Below, piece after piece: positions 38,369 to 47,331 of a stretch of 64,000 bases of DNA (position 1 is the first letter of the stretch; each line of letters opens with the position of its first letter). The stretch spans positions 1-64,000 of the forward strand of contig NZ_JAODTL010000035.1 in the NCBI RefSeq assembly GCF_026191375.1, given 5' to 3'. Made by a program: the position numbers and the translations under genes. The stretch comes from Marinomonas pontica (GTDB lineage Bacteria; Pseudomonadota; Gammaproteobacteria; Pseudomonadales; Marinomonadaceae). A model generated the notes under the pieces. That model did no database searches. It had not been told where the DNA came from and saw only the letters and a program-made list of their open reading frames with translations.

Positions 38369-40282
38369 ATGGGTAGAATCATTGGTATTGACTTAGGTAC
38401 AACGAACTCTTGTGTTGCTGTTCTAGATGGCGAGAAAGCGCGCGTTATTGAAAACGCAGAGGGCGATCGCACGACGCCTTCTATCGTTGCCTTCTCTGAA
38501 GACGGCGAAGTATTGGTTGGTCAGTCTGCTAAGCGTCAGGCGGTTACTAACCCAACAAACACTTTGTTCGCTGTTAAGCGTTTGATCGGTCGTAAGTTCA
38601 AAGACGACGTGGTTCAAAAAGACATCTCTATGGTGCCTTACAAAATCATCTCTGCAGACAATGGCGATGCGTGGGTAGAAGTGAAAGGCGACAAGAAAGC
38701 GCCACCACAAATTTCAGCTGAAGTTCTTAAGAAAATGAAGAAAACAGCAGAAGACTACCTAGGTGAGAAAGTCACTGAAGCGGTTATCACCGTGCCTGCT
38801 TACTTCAATGACTCTCAGCGTCAAGCAACAAAAGATGCGGGTAAAATCGCTGGCCTAGAAGTGAAACGTATCATCAACGAGCCAACAGCGGCGGCTTTGG
38901 CTTACGGCCTAGACAAGAGCTCTGGCGACTCTACTATCGCGGTTTATGACCTTGGTGGTGGTACATTCGATATTTCTATCATCGAAATCGCTGACGTAGA
39001 TGGCGAGAAGCAATTCGAAGTATTGTCTACAAACGGTGATACTTTCCTAGGTGGTGAAGATTTCGACATGCGCGTTATCGAATACCTAGCGGCAGAGTTT
39101 AAGAAAACATCTGGTATCGATCTGCACAACGATCCTCTTGCGCTACAGCGTTTGAAAGAAGCGGGTGAAAAAGCGAAAGTTGAGTTGTCTTCTTCTTCTC
39201 AAACAGAAGTTAACTTGCCTTACATCACGGCTGATGCGACTGGCCCTAAACACTTGAACGTAAAATTGACACGTTCTAAGTTGGAGTCTTTGGTTGAAGA
39301 GCTCGTGTTGAAGTCTCTTGAGCCTTGCCGTCAAGCTCTGAAAGATGCGGATCTTTCTGCTTCTGATATCGACGAAGTTATCTTGGTTGGTGGTCAGACT
39401 CGTATGCCATTGGTGCAAGCGAAAGTAACAGAATTCTTCGGTAAAGAGCCACGTAAAGACGTGAACCCTGACGAAGCGGTTGCCATCGGTGCGTCTATCC
39501 AAGGTGCGGTATTGTCTGGTGATGTGAAAGACGTTCTTCTTCTTGACGTTACACCTCTGTCTCTAGGTATCGAGACAATGGGGGGTGTGATGACGGCGTT
39601 GATCGAGAAAAACACGACGATTCCGACTAAGAAATCTCAGACATTCTCTACAGCGGAAGACAATCAAAATGCGGTAACTATCCACGCATTGCAAGGTGAG
39701 CGTAAGCAAGCGTCTCAAAACAAATCTCTAGGTCGTTTTGACTTGGCTGACATTCCACCTGCTCCACGTGGTGTGCCTCAAATCGAAGTAAGTTTTGACA
39801 TCGATGCCAACGGTATCTTGAGCATTTCTGCGAAAGACAAAGCAACCGGTAAAGAGCAGTCTATCGTGATTAAATCTTCTTCTGGTCTAAGCGATGAAGA
39901 AGTTGAAAAAATGGTTCAAGACGCAGAAGCGAATGCGGAAGAAGACCGTAAGTTTGAAGAGCTTGTTCAAGCTCGCAACACAGCTGACGGCATGATCCAC
40001 GCAACACGCAAAACATTGACTGACGCTGGTGACAAAGCAACAGCGGAAGAAAAAGAAGCGATTGAAACAGCGATTACTGAGCTTGAAGAAGCATTAACGT
40101 CTAACGACAAAGAGAAGATCGAAGAGAAAACCAATGCGTTGACTCAAGCGTCTGGTTCTTTGGCTCAGAAGATGTACGCAGAAGCTGAAGCCGGTGCTCA
40201 ACCTGCTGAAGGTGAGCAAGCTAAATCTCAGGATGATGCGGTTGACGCAGAATTCGAAGAAGTAAAAGACGACAAAAAATAA
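38369..40282 (+). CDS. dnaK: Chaperone DnaK (Hsp70)
   Basis: 637-residue ATP-driven chaperone. Motifs: [20 protein letters not shown], phosphate loop [32 protein letters not shown], linker [16 protein letters not shown], substrate domain ending in an acidic C-terminal tail. The frame opens at a TTG at 38354, but the ATG at 38369 follows TTGGAG at good spacing and matches the family N-terminus. The gene has regular, highly biased codon use fitting strong expression. Confidence 0.98.
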   Translation: MGRIIGIDLGTTNSCVAVLDGEKARVIENAEGDRTTPSIVAFSEDGEVLVGQSAKRQAVTNPTNTLFAVKRLIGRKFKDDVVQKDISMVPYKIISADNGDAWVEVKGDKKAPPQISAEVLKKMKKTAEDYLGEKVTEAVITVPAYFNDSQRQATKDAGKIAGLEVKRIINEPTAAALAYGLDKSSGDSTIAVYDLGGGTFDISIIEIADVDGEKQFEVLSTNGDTFLGGEDFDMRVIEYLAAEFKKTSGIDLHNDPLALQRLKEAGEKAKVELSSSSQTEVNLPYITADATGPKHLNVKLTRSKLESLVEELVLKSLEPCRQALKDADLSASDIDEVILVGGQTRMPLVQAKVTEFFGKEPRKDVNPDEAVAIGASIQGAVLSGDVKDVLLLDVTPLSLGIETMGGVMTALIEKNTTIPTKKSQTFSTAEDNQNAVTIHALQGERKQASQNKSLGRFDLADIPPAPRGVPQIEVSFDIDANGILSISAKDKATGKEQSIVIKSSSGLSDEEVEKMVQDAEANAEEDRKFEELVQARNTADGMIHATRKTLTDAGDKATAEEKEAIETAITELEEALTSNDKEKIEEKTNALTQASGSLAQKMYAEAEAGAQPAEGEQAKSQDDAVDAEFEEVKDDKK

Positions 40283-40327
40283 GCGTTAACCCCTTATTTT
40301 GCCCTGATTAACAGGGTCGTTTATGGC

Positions 40328-40358
40328 AAGCACGGTTTTGAACCGTGCTTTGCTGTTT
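40328..40358 (+). terminator. Hairpin after dnaK (weak terminator or attenuator)
   Basis: Ten-bp perfect stem AAGCACGGTT/AACCGTGCTT with a tiny loop, followed by a broken T tail. Likely tunes dnaJ expression relative to dnaK. Confidence 0.6.
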
Positions 40359-40478
40359 ACACTATCTATGATTGATGAGCACGCAGTGGCATATCTTTCC
40401 CTTGACGCTTTTCCGCTCAGACTATCTTAGATACAGAATATTTTTAAATTCAGACTTTTCAATTCAGGAATGCCTGCG

Positions 40479-41609
40479 ATGAGCAAAAGAGACTATTACG
40501 ACGTTCTTGGGGTGGCCAAAGGCGCGGATAAGAAAGACATTAAAAAAGCTTATCGTTCTTTAGCGAATAAGTACCATCCCGATAAAAACCCAGACAACCC
40601 AGAAGCGCTGGATAAGTTCAAAGAACTTGCCGAGGCGTATGAAGTTTTGTCTTCTGACGAAAAACGTTCTGCTTATGATCGCTTTGGTCATGAAGGCGTT
40701 AATGGTCAAGCGGGCGGCTTTGGTGGCGGCGCGGGAGCAGGTGGCTTTAGCGATATTTTCGGCGATGTGTTCGGTGATATTTTTGGCGGCGGAGGTGGCG
40801 GCGGACAGAGCCGTACTCGTCGTGGTTCGGATTTACGATACACGTTAGAGCTGGATCTTGAGCAAGCGGTTTGGGGTTGTGAAGAAAAAATTCGCATTCC
40901 GACACTCGTTGGTTGTAAAACGTGTGACGGTTCTGGTGCGAAAAAAGGATCGACGCCGAAAACTTGTGGCACCTGTGGTGGTGCTGGTCAAGTTCGCATG
41001 TCACAAGGTTTCTTTTCTGTGCAGCAGGCGTGTCCAGAGTGTCACGGTGCCGGTCAGGTGATCAGCGACCCTTGTAACGACTGTCATGGCCAAGGTCGTA
41101 TTCAAGAATATAAAACGCTTAACGTTAAGATCCCAGCTGGTGTCGATACGGGCGACCGTATTCGTTTGTCAGGTGAGGGCGAAGCGGGAACACATGGCGG
41201 TCCAGCGGGTGATCTGTTTGTTCAGGTTTCTGTTAAGCCTCACAATATCTTCGAGCGCGATGGCGCTAACTTGTATTGTGAAGTGCCCATCAGTTTCACT
41301 ACCGCCGCATTGGGCGGGGAAATCGATGTGCCGACATTGGACGGGCGTGTGCGTCTAAAAGTCACGGCTGAATGTCAGTCTGGTAAGTTGTTCCGTTTGC
41401 GCAATAAAGGGGTAAAACCTGTGCGCGGAGGTCCAGTTGGTGACTTGATTTGTAAGGTTGTGGTAGAAACGCCGGTGAACTTAACGTCACGTCAAAAAGA
41501 GTTATTCACGGAACTGGCAGAAAGCATGGGAGAAGGAACCGATCACTCTCCTAAGCAAAAAAGTTGGTTTGATGGTGTGAAACGTTTTTTCGATGATATT
41601 AAGAAATAA
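40479..41609 (+). CDS. dnaJ: Chaperone DnaJ (Hsp40)
   Basis: Cochaperone of DnaK, 376 residues. J domain with HPD ([19 protein letters not shown]), Gly/Phe-rich linker (about residues 75-110), then four zinc-finger repeats [24 protein letters not shown] and CNDCHGQG and the C-terminal substrate domains. Two ATGs are close together; AGGA at 40466-40469 favours 40479 over 40470. Confidence 0.97.
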   Translation: MSKRDYYDVLGVAKGADKKDIKKAYRSLANKYHPDKNPDNPEALDKFKELAEAYEVLSSDEKRSAYDRFGHEGVNGQAGGFGGGAGAGGFSDIFGDVFGDIFGGGGGGGQSRTRRGSDLRYTLELDLEQAVWGCEEKIRIPTLVGCKTCDGSGAKKGSTPKTCGTCGGAGQVRMSQGFFSVQQACPECHGAGQVISDPCNDCHGQGRIQEYKTLNVKIPAGVDTGDRIRLSGEGEAGTHGGPAGDLFVQVSVKPHNIFERDGANLYCEVPISFTTAALGGEIDVPTLDGRVRLKVTAECQSGKLFRLRNKGVKPVRGGPVGDLICKVVVETPVNLTSRQKELFTELAESMGEGTDHSPKQKSWFDGVKRFFDDIKK

Positions 41610-41637
41610 ACGTGTTTGAGCGATAGCTGCTTCAAGT

Positions 41638-41665
41638 AAAAAAGGCGCTTATTTAGCGCCTTTTT
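41638..41665. terminator. Bidirectional terminator between dnaJ and udk
   Basis: A6-GGCGCT/AGCGCC-T5 stem, overlapping the last codons of udk. Confidence 0.85.
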
Positions 41666-42260
41666 CTTTTAATAAGTAGTCAATGTAGCTGCGTAGTAAG
41701 TTAGCGGCATTGGTAAAACTTTTGTTGTTTGGAATAATGAAATCCGATTTGCTGCGAATGTCGATGGTCTTCAGCGATGCTTGACGGACATGGCGCATGT
41801 AGCGGCTGGTCACTTCATTCACATCGCGTCCGCGCTCTGCAATGTCTCGCTTCAAGCGTCTTACGATAGCGATGTCCATGTCGGTATCAACATACAGTAG
41901 GTAGTCCACAGCGTCGCGAATGCCTGGGTCTTGGAACATCATGTGCCCTTCAACCAGAACCACATGAGTGGGCTCTAGATTACGATAACCAACACGCTTA
42001 TGTTGAGAGTGATCGTAAACGGGGATTTCATTTGGCTGCTGGCGGTTTTTGCAGTTATGGATCGCAAGCGTGATGCTTTCTAGGTCAAGCGAGCTTAGAT
42101 CGTCAAAATTATAAACGTCTGGGTCTATGCTGCCGCATCCATTATAGAAGCTGTCTTGACACAGAACGGTAATCTTGTCGCCTTGGTCTTCTGCTAAAAG
42201 AGAACACAGACGGCTTTTTCCGCTGCCAGAAACGCCTGTAATGCCGATTACAAGTGCCAT
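41649..42260 (-). CDS. udk: Uridine kinase
   Basis: Phosphorylates uridine and cytidine in pyrimidine salvage. The 203-residue P-loop kinase has Walker A GITGVSGSGKSRLC, CQDSFYNGCGSIDPDVYNFD, VYDHSQHKRVGYRNLEP, VVLVEGHMMFQDPGIRDAVD and the lid RRLKRDIAERGRDVNEV. Length and motif order are normal. ATG at 42260. Convergent with dnaJ. Confidence 0.92.
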   Translation of the reverse strand: MALVIGITGVSGSGKSRLCSLLAEDQGDKITVLCQDSFYNGCGSIDPDVYNFDDLSSLDLESITLAIHNCKNRQQPNEIPVYDHSQHKRVGYRNLEPTHVVLVEGHMMFQDPGIRDAVDYLLYVDTDMDIAIVRRLKRDIAERGRDVNEVTSRYMRHVRQASLKTIDIRSKSDFIIPNNKSFTNAANLLRSYIDYLLKEKGAK

Positions 42261-42388
42261 GGGTTACCTCAGTAAATAAAGTGTTGGAGCGCCTTGAATT
42301 GAAGGGGCTTATGGTGTTGTATTATACATCAGGTTTGGTGTTTTTTGCTCGCCAAACTGAATCGAGAGACAGTAATAGGGAAGATTAA

Positions 42389-42946
42389 ATGCTCAGTAAA
42401 GTGGCCTCAATGTTGATTGTCTTCGCACTTGCTTTATCCTACGGTGAGGCGATGGCTGCAACAGCGGACAATAAGGAAAGTTCGACATTTTCGACGGTGG
42501 CTGAGTTGTTTGGTTTGCCGTTGAATGATTTGAGTCTGTCTCAATTAGAAAGCCGGCTAAATACAATGGGGCTGAGTAGTTATCCGTCTTACAAACAAGG
42601 TGTGATGACTTACAGTTTGGGGCCTGAAGGAATTTTGGGTGTGACGAATGCTACCATTTATTCGAATCGTTCTGGTTATGTTCGCCAAGTCTTATTGTCT
42701 GGTGTCGTTGAAAGTAACGAAAAGCGTAAGAATTTGGGGACGTTGTTGGGGAAAAAATACGGCGCTCCAACGGAAGGTTTTTTAAACAATGGCCTTGGGC
42801 GTTCAAAGTGGCACTTTAGTGATGGCACCTCCATTGATTTTCGTAATACGACGTACGATGTTTCTATCTTGTATGTGGATGAACAGCCTAAAGTGGCAAC
42901 GCGTTCTGGGCAAATTGATGTGGAAGCCTTGTCTCGTCAGAAGTAG
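42389..42946 (+). CDS. Hypothetical secreted protein
   Basis: 185 residues. Signal peptide MLSKVASMLIVFALALSYGE with probable cleavage after AMA. The mature part (about 160 residues) starts with a helical segment (TVAELFGLPLNDLSLSQLES), then beta-rich stretches (KQGVMTYSLGPEGILGVTNA, ILYVDEQPKVA). No family recognised. AGGGAAG precedes the ATG. A small membrane-protein gene follows 33 bp later and may be cotranscribed. Confidence 0.75.
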   Translation: MLSKVASMLIVFALALSYGEAMAATADNKESSTFSTVAELFGLPLNDLSLSQLESRLNTMGLSSYPSYKQGVMTYSLGPEGILGVTNATIYSNRSGYVRQVLLSGVVESNEKRKNLGTLLGKKYGAPTEGFLNNGLGRSKWHFSDGTSIDFRNTTYDVSILYVDEQPKVATRSGQIDVEALSRQK

Positions 42947-42979
42947 TGTTTGTCTCGTTTTTTATGTAGTTAGTTGTAT

Positions 42980-43291
42980 ATGATTATTTTAGACCTTAAT
43001 TTGCGTTTGGCGTATTTTATTCAGCCGCACTTACAAGACATTTCCTTAGCGTTGGTTGCCACTTGTTTGGTTGTGTATGGCGATAAGGTGAATGGCTTTT
43101 TGAAAAATTTAATGTCTTCTTGGGTGTTTATTGCCCGAGTGGTGGCGTTCATTTTGATGTGTACTTTCGGGTATGGTCTCTTAACTTTGTGGAGTCAGCC
43201 TTTGGTGTACTGGGGAATTACTCATATAGATTCTGATCTATCGGCCTGCTTTTATCCTTTCTTGTTTTTGTATTTTAGGTGTTTTGGCTGA
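42980..43291 (+). CDS. DUF3392-type small membrane protein, C-terminus frameshifted
   Basis: About 105 residues with three membrane helices and the layout of DUF3392: FIQPHLQDISLALVATCLVV, YGDKVNGFLKNLMSSWVFIA, VVAFILMCTFGYGLLTL. As given it ends FYFRCFG-stop. Adding one T in the T4 tract near 43275 gives LGVLAERKRHL and a stop at 43310, the ending expected for the family. So the real gene very likely runs to 43310. Start ATG at 42980. Function unknown; inner membrane. Confidence 0.8.
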   Translation: MIILDLNLRLAYFIQPHLQDISLALVATCLVVYGDKVNGFLKNLMSSWVFIARVVAFILMCTFGYGLLTLWSQPLVYWGITHIDSDLSACFYPFLFLYFRCFG

Positions 43292-43572
43292 AAGAAAGCG
43301 GCATTTGTAAAATAATTCATGAAATTTCCTGTCAGTTTCTGTTGCGAAATTACAACATAATGGTGTCGTAAGTGGCAATGCTTGGCGAAAACGGCGCATT
43401 ATGTAGTAAAGTTTCTAGACCTTCCGCGTTATTTCGTTATTTCTATAAAAAAACACCCTAAAGTCCCGTTTTTAAAGGTTTTTTGTAGTCTTCTTACAAT
43501 TTGTTTTTGCCTTATTCTGCCGTTAGACTGCGCCCATATTGATATTACAAAGTCTTTTTTCGGGGGCAGAAA

Positions 43573-44946
43573 ATGACAAGCACTTGGTTACAGGCACTTT
43601 CACAAGCAGAATCTATGATTCCTCTTTTGGGTAAACTTGGTCGTGAAAAAGCGGTAAAAGTTCAGTTAGCAGGCAACACCTTAATGGCGGATTCTGTTAC
43701 TGGTCTGATGGCTGCGTTTGACCAGCATCCTGAATTAGATCTTGTTCAAGTCTATCAAGTGTTGGAGCAAGTATTAGCAAGCGGCGTGTCTCATACCGTT
43801 GTTGAGTTAGAAGAATTGATCGCTGAAGCCGATGTGGCGTCTGTATTGGCAAACCAATCGAGCGATGGTTCTGAAACACCTGTTGTGCTGTATGGCTTTG
43901 GGCGTATCGGGCGACTATTGGCTCGTCGTATGTGTACTCTTGGGCACACGACTCCAGGTATGGCATTGGCAGCGATTGTTGTGCGTAAAGCATGCGACAA
44001 CGATCTTGCTAAGCGCGCTAGCTTATTGAAATACGACTCTGTTCATGGCACTTACGAAGGCTTGGTAAAAGTCGACGAAAAAAATCAGTCTCTTATCATT
44101 AACGGTTTGACTGTCAAAGTGATTTACGCCTCTGACCCTGCTGAGGTTGATTATCAAGCATACGGTATCAATAACGCATTGTTGGTTGATAACACAGGCC
44201 GCTGGCGCGATCACGATGGTTTGAGTGTTCATTTGAACCGTCCTGGTATCGAGCGTGTTGTTCTGACGGCTCCTGGCAAAGAAATGAAAAACATCGTGTT
44301 TGGCGTTAACGATGGTGACGTAACTGATGCCGATCGCATTGTTTCTGCTGCGTCATGTACTACCAATGCCATTACTCCTATCTTGTCTGTACTGGAAAAA
44401 CAGTATGGCATTGAGTCGGGTCATGTTGAGACTGTTCATGCTTACACCAATGACCAGAACTTAATCGATAACATCCATAAAGGTGACCGCCGTGGTCGTG
44501 CTGCTGGCATGAACATGGTTATGACAGAAACGGGCGCAGCGAAAGCGGTTTCTAAAGCGATTCCTTCATTAGAAGGCAAGTTGAGCGGCAGTGCGATTCG
44601 TGTACCTGTGATTAACGTATCGATCGCTGTATTGAGTCTGAATTTGAAGTCGGCAACATCGGTTGAAGCCATCAATGAATTGTTGAAAGCGGCGTCTAAC
44701 AGCGTTGAATTGACGGGACAAATTGGTTTCAGTGAAGAAGCGGACGCAGTAAGTTCTGACTTTATTGGCTCTCAGCAAGCGGGCATTTTGGATTCCTTGT
44801 CCACCAAGGTTCGTGGCAATCAAGCGACTTTGTACGTTTGGTACGATAACGAATACGGGTACAGCTGTCAGGTTGTGCGCTTGATGGAGAAGCTAGCCCA
44901 AGCAAATTTTACGAATGTTGAGTTGCTTGAGAACGAAGCAGCTTAA
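43573..44946 (+). CDS. gap: Glyceraldehyde-3-phosphate dehydrogenase, long form
   Basis: 457 residues, about 120 more than GapA. The first ~100 residues (SQAESMIPLLGKLGREKAVK and following) are an N-terminal helical extension found in one gammaproteobacterial GAPDH subgroup (for example a 460-residue Pseudomonas enzyme). Then come the NAD(P) motif VLYGFGRIGRLLARRM, catalytic SAASCTTNAITPIL with its cysteine, VHAYTNDQNLIDNIHKGDRR, GAAKAVSKAIPSLEGKLSGS and YVWYDNEYGYSCQVV. Coenzyme preference and direction (glycolytic or gluconeogenic) cannot be read with confidence. ATG at 43573 behind GGGGGCAGAAA. A terminator follows. Confidence 0.95.
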   Translation: MTSTWLQALSQAESMIPLLGKLGREKAVKVQLAGNTLMADSVTGLMAAFDQHPELDLVQVYQVLEQVLASGVSHTVVELEELIAEADVASVLANQSSDGSETPVVLYGFGRIGRLLARRMCTLGHTTPGMALAAIVVRKACDNDLAKRASLLKYDSVHGTYEGLVKVDEKNQSLIINGLTVKVIYASDPAEVDYQAYGINNALLVDNTGRWRDHDGLSVHLNRPGIERVVLTAPGKEMKNIVFGVNDGDVTDADRIVSAASCTTNAITPILSVLEKQYGIESGHVETVHAYTNDQNLIDNIHKGDRRGRAAGMNMVMTETGAAKAVSKAIPSLEGKLSGSAIRVPVINVSIAVLSLNLKSATSVEAINELLKAASNSVELTGQIGFSEEADAVSSDFIGSQQAGILDSLSTKVRGNQATLYVWYDNEYGYSCQVVRLMEKLAQANFTNVELLENEAA

Positions 44947-44977
44947 GAAATGACCGGACACATTTAATGTGTTATTC

Positions 44978-45008
44978 AACGGCGGCCTTTAGGTCGCCGT
45001 TTTTTTTG
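44978..45008 (+). terminator. Terminator of gap
   Basis: AACGGCG-g-CCT/AGG-t-CGCCGTT stem followed by T8. Confidence 0.92.
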
Positions 45009-45047
45009 GCCATTTTTTGTCACCATCATTGGTTGTATTTTTTGCGC

Positions 45048-45219
45048 AAAAAAAAGCCGGACAAAGGTCCGGCTTCAACAAAAGTAACTAGCAGTTGTGA
45101 ATTACATCATCCTGTGGGGAATGGTGAAACTCGCCTAAATTATGCTGTGGGACATAATTTAGAGGCGATACAGTTAGGGCTGTATCGGTAAATATTAGGT
45201 CGCTGTTCAACCTAAGAGA
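45048..45219 (-). ncRNA. Candidate novel small RNA, about 170 nt
   Basis: On the minus strand all parts of an independent RNA gene are present: promoter, four successive hairpins and a terminator, with no reading frame. Stems: TTAGGT/ACCTAA (45195-45215), CGATACAG/CTGTATCG (45166-45187), CTAAATTATG/CATAATTTAG (45135-45162) and terminator GCCGGAC/GTCCGGC (45056-45073) followed by T8. Read on the RNA, loops and single-stranded parts are C-rich (CCCTAA, TCCCACAG, ATTCCCCAC), as in RNAs that pair with ribosome-binding sites. No match to 6S, Rsm, Spot 42 or CrcZ was recognised. It faces gap tail-to-tail. Confidence 0.7.
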
Positions 45220-45226
45220 TGAAGGT

Positions 45227-45254
45227 ATTCTAGCTTTTTAAGTCATGATGACAA
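45227..45254 (-). promoter_or_regulatory. Sigma-70 promoter of the candidate small RNA
   Basis: TTGTCA (45254-45249), 16-base spacer and TAGAAT (45232-45227) on the minus strand. Transcription would begin near 45219. Confidence 0.7.
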
Positions 45255-45496
45255 ACGATATAAATTGATTTGTTGGATTAGTTGAATTAATGCAAAATAA
45301 GCAGGCTTTGGCTTCTGTATTTTTTACTGAGTTTGTTTTTTAATCAATTTTGCTGGTTTTGCTGAAAATAGCGACTTATCGCGTCTTTTTTATATCAATA
45401 TCCGCCGAATTGATTTTTGTTACTTTAATTGTATTTCTGAAAATGTATTTCTTTACGATCTTGCAGTAGCTGAGGTCGTCTTACCTTGGTGATTGT

Positions 45497-46435
45497 ATGA
45501 AATCTATTCCATTGGCTGGTCTGGGCACATTTGCGATAGCCGCGCGTCATTTAAGTTTTACTAAAGCCGCGCAAGAGATGCATTTAACGCAAGGTGCCGT
45601 CAGTCAGCAAATCCGTCAGTTAGAAGAGCGGTTGGGCGTGACGCTGTTTGTTCGCTACCATCGACGGCTTGAGTTGACGGTGGCAGGTGTGCGACTGGCG
45701 GTGCAGCTAAATCATAGCTTTACTGAAATAAGTGACCTGATCTTAGAGCTACAAGAAGAAGAAACCTCTAATATTTTGACGGTGTCAGTGATGCCGTCGT
45801 TCGCAACAAAATGGTTGATCCCTAGGTTAGGGAGTTTGCAAGAAGCGTATCCAGATTTGCAATTACGCATTCAGGCGAATGACAGAGAAGTCAATTTCCA
45901 GCGGGATCGAATCGATGTGGCGATCGTGCACAGCCATGTGCATAGTTCAAAGGGTTATATTGTTCCTCTGATGAAGGATCAAGTTTTTCCTGTTTGCAGC
46001 CCAGCGTTTGCGAAGCAACGTGATTTGTGTGAGCCTAGCCAACTGGCTCAAGTTCCTTTGTTGAATGACGATTCAGAGTGGCGCTTTTCAAGTCCGTATG
46101 CAGAGTGGGAAAAATGGTTGCTGCTGGCGAATACTAAAGGGATAAAGGCATCTCGGGGGATAAGCTTTAATCGCGGAGATTTGGCTGTTCAGGCTGCCAT
46201 TGCAGGCCAAGGGGTGGCATTGGGAAGAACGCCTTTGGTCATGGATGATATTCAGCAAGGGCGATTAATGCGGCCTTTTGAACAAGCGCTGGATGAAGGG
46301 CACGCATACTTGTTTGTTTGCCCTGAAATGCAGCGTCAGCGGGAGCCAGTTCAGCAGTTACTTAGTTGGCTGGTCAGTGAGTGTTGTCACTATTCCCCAG
46401 AAGATGCGCTGACAACACCCGACCAACTTAACTAA
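45497..46435 (+). CDS. LysR-type transcriptional regulator (GcvA-like)
   Basis: 312 residues. The N-terminal winged helix (LAGLGTFAIAARHLSFTKAA, LTQGAVSQQIRQLEERLGV) and a type-2 periplasmic-binding effector domain from about residue 90 show the GcvA/AmpR-like subgroup features PSFATKWLIPRLGSL, DVAIVHSH and AAIAGQGVALGRTPLV. Autoregulation and control of a neighbour are common for the family. The convergent permease gene next to it is a possible but unproven target. ATG at 45497; effector unknown. Confidence 0.92.
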   Translation: MKSIPLAGLGTFAIAARHLSFTKAAQEMHLTQGAVSQQIRQLEERLGVTLFVRYHRRLELTVAGVRLAVQLNHSFTEISDLILELQEEETSNILTVSVMPSFATKWLIPRLGSLQEAYPDLQLRIQANDREVNFQRDRIDVAIVHSHVHSSKGYIVPLMKDQVFPVCSPAFAKQRDLCEPSQLAQVPLLNDDSEWRFSSPYAEWEKWLLLANTKGIKASRGISFNRGDLAVQAAIAGQGVALGRTPLVMDDIQQGRLMRPFEQALDEGHAYLFVCPEMQRQREPVQQLLSWLVSECCHYSPEDALTTPDQLN

Positions 46436-47206
46436 TCAGTTGTCCATTATCAGTTTTATGGAAATAGCTAAGCACATAATGATCACCATTGGACGAATCA
46501 ATGTTGCGCCTTTGGTGATGACAAGACGAGACCCAATTTGTGCGCCAAACCATTGGCCAATGCCCATTACGATGCCTAATGCCCAAATAAGGTGACCGCT
46601 AAACGCAAACATAGCCAAAGACGATAAGTTGCTGGTGGCATTCAGCACTTTGGTGTGAGCTGTGGCGGATACCACGGTTAATCCCATCAAACACAAATAC
46701 GCCGTTGAGAAAAAAGCGCCTGTCCCGGGGCCAATTAACCCATCATAAAAGCCTATGCTGGTGCCAATGATGACCGCAAATTGCACATGAGTCAGTGAGA
46801 ATTTACTGGCAATGTAAGGCTGAACTTTGGGCAGAAAGAAAAAGAAGATAGCGACAGCAATCAGGATGATAGGGACGGCTTTTAGCAATAAGCTACTGTC
46901 CAAATAGGACACCAGTAATGTGCCGCAAACGGCACCGAAGGCGGTCATTGCAATGGGTAGCCACATGTCCGACAACCTGACTTGGCCTTTCTTAATAAAA
47001 TGATAGGACGCCGAGACAGTTCCGGCGCAGCCTTGCAATTTGTTGGTCGCTAGAGCTTCTGCTGGTGACAGACCCGCGGCCAATAATACTGGTACCGTGA
47101 TGAGCCCACCGCCACCGGCGATCGCATCGATCGCGCCCGCCAAAAAAGCCGCGCCAAATAGTGCGAGATACACCCACAAAGAGATATCAAAAAATACAAA
47201 GTCCAT
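46436..47206 (-). CDS. TauE/SafE family permease (YfcA-like)
   Basis: 256 residues, about eight membrane helices in two homologous halves. The family motif pair is visible: FLAGAIDAIAGGGGLITVPV (first half) and GFYDGLIGPGTGAFFSTAYL (second half), plus EALATNKLQGCAGTVSASYH. Such permeases carry sulfite, sulfoacetate or other organic anions in studied cases; the substrate here is unknown. The stop abuts the LysR stop. Cotranscription with glpD is excluded by strand order and the terminator. Confidence 0.92.
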   Translation of the reverse strand: MDFVFFDISLWVYLALFGAAFLAGAIDAIAGGGGLITVPVLLAAGLSPAEALATNKLQGCAGTVSASYHFIKKGQVRLSDMWLPIAMTAFGAVCGTLLVSYLDSSLLLKAVPIILIAVAIFFFFLPKVQPYIASKFSLTHVQFAVIIGTSIGFYDGLIGPGTGAFFSTAYLCLMGLTVVSATAHTKVLNATSNLSSLAMFAFSGHLIWALGIVMGIGQWFGAQIGSRLVITKGATLIRPMVIIMCLAISIKLIMDN

Positions 47207-47266
47207 TAGTGCTTTTCCTATCCGGCAGGCAGAGTGGTTTTAGTGATCGATGACTTGGTAGTAGAG

Positions 47267-47308
47267 CAAAAAAAGCCTATCTAGACAATCATCTAGATAG
47301 GCTTTCGG
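47267..47308 (-). terminator. Terminator of glpD
   Basis: AGCCTATCTAGA/TCTAGATAGGCT, 12-bp stem, six-base loop, T7 on the minus strand. Confidence 0.93.
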
Positions 47309-47331
47309 TCTTTTCTTAAAAAGTTGAAAGG

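Larger units (their letters stand above)
45009..45496. other. Intergenic region holding a candidate small RNA
   Basis: Nearly 490 bases without a protein gene. The left half carries the minus-strand RNA candidate with its promoter. The right half (about 45260-45490) is AT-rich and should hold the promoter of the LysR gene. Confidence 0.6.

Noticed and set aside
40402-40428. Promoter just before dnaJ (TTGACG and TATCTT)
   Set aside because: The 15-bp spacing is too short and dnaJ is likely read from the upstream promoters.
43402-43417. HexR-like site upstream of gap
   Set aside because: TGTAGTAAAGTTTCTA matches only the left half of the usual palindrome, so not listed.
43382-43576. 64-codon frame before gap
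   Set aside because: Ends within the start of gap and has no ribosome-binding site; probably promoter DNA.
45048-45219. 6S RNA identity for the small RNA candidate
   Set aside because: 6S folds as one long rod with a central bubble; here four separate hairpins follow each other.
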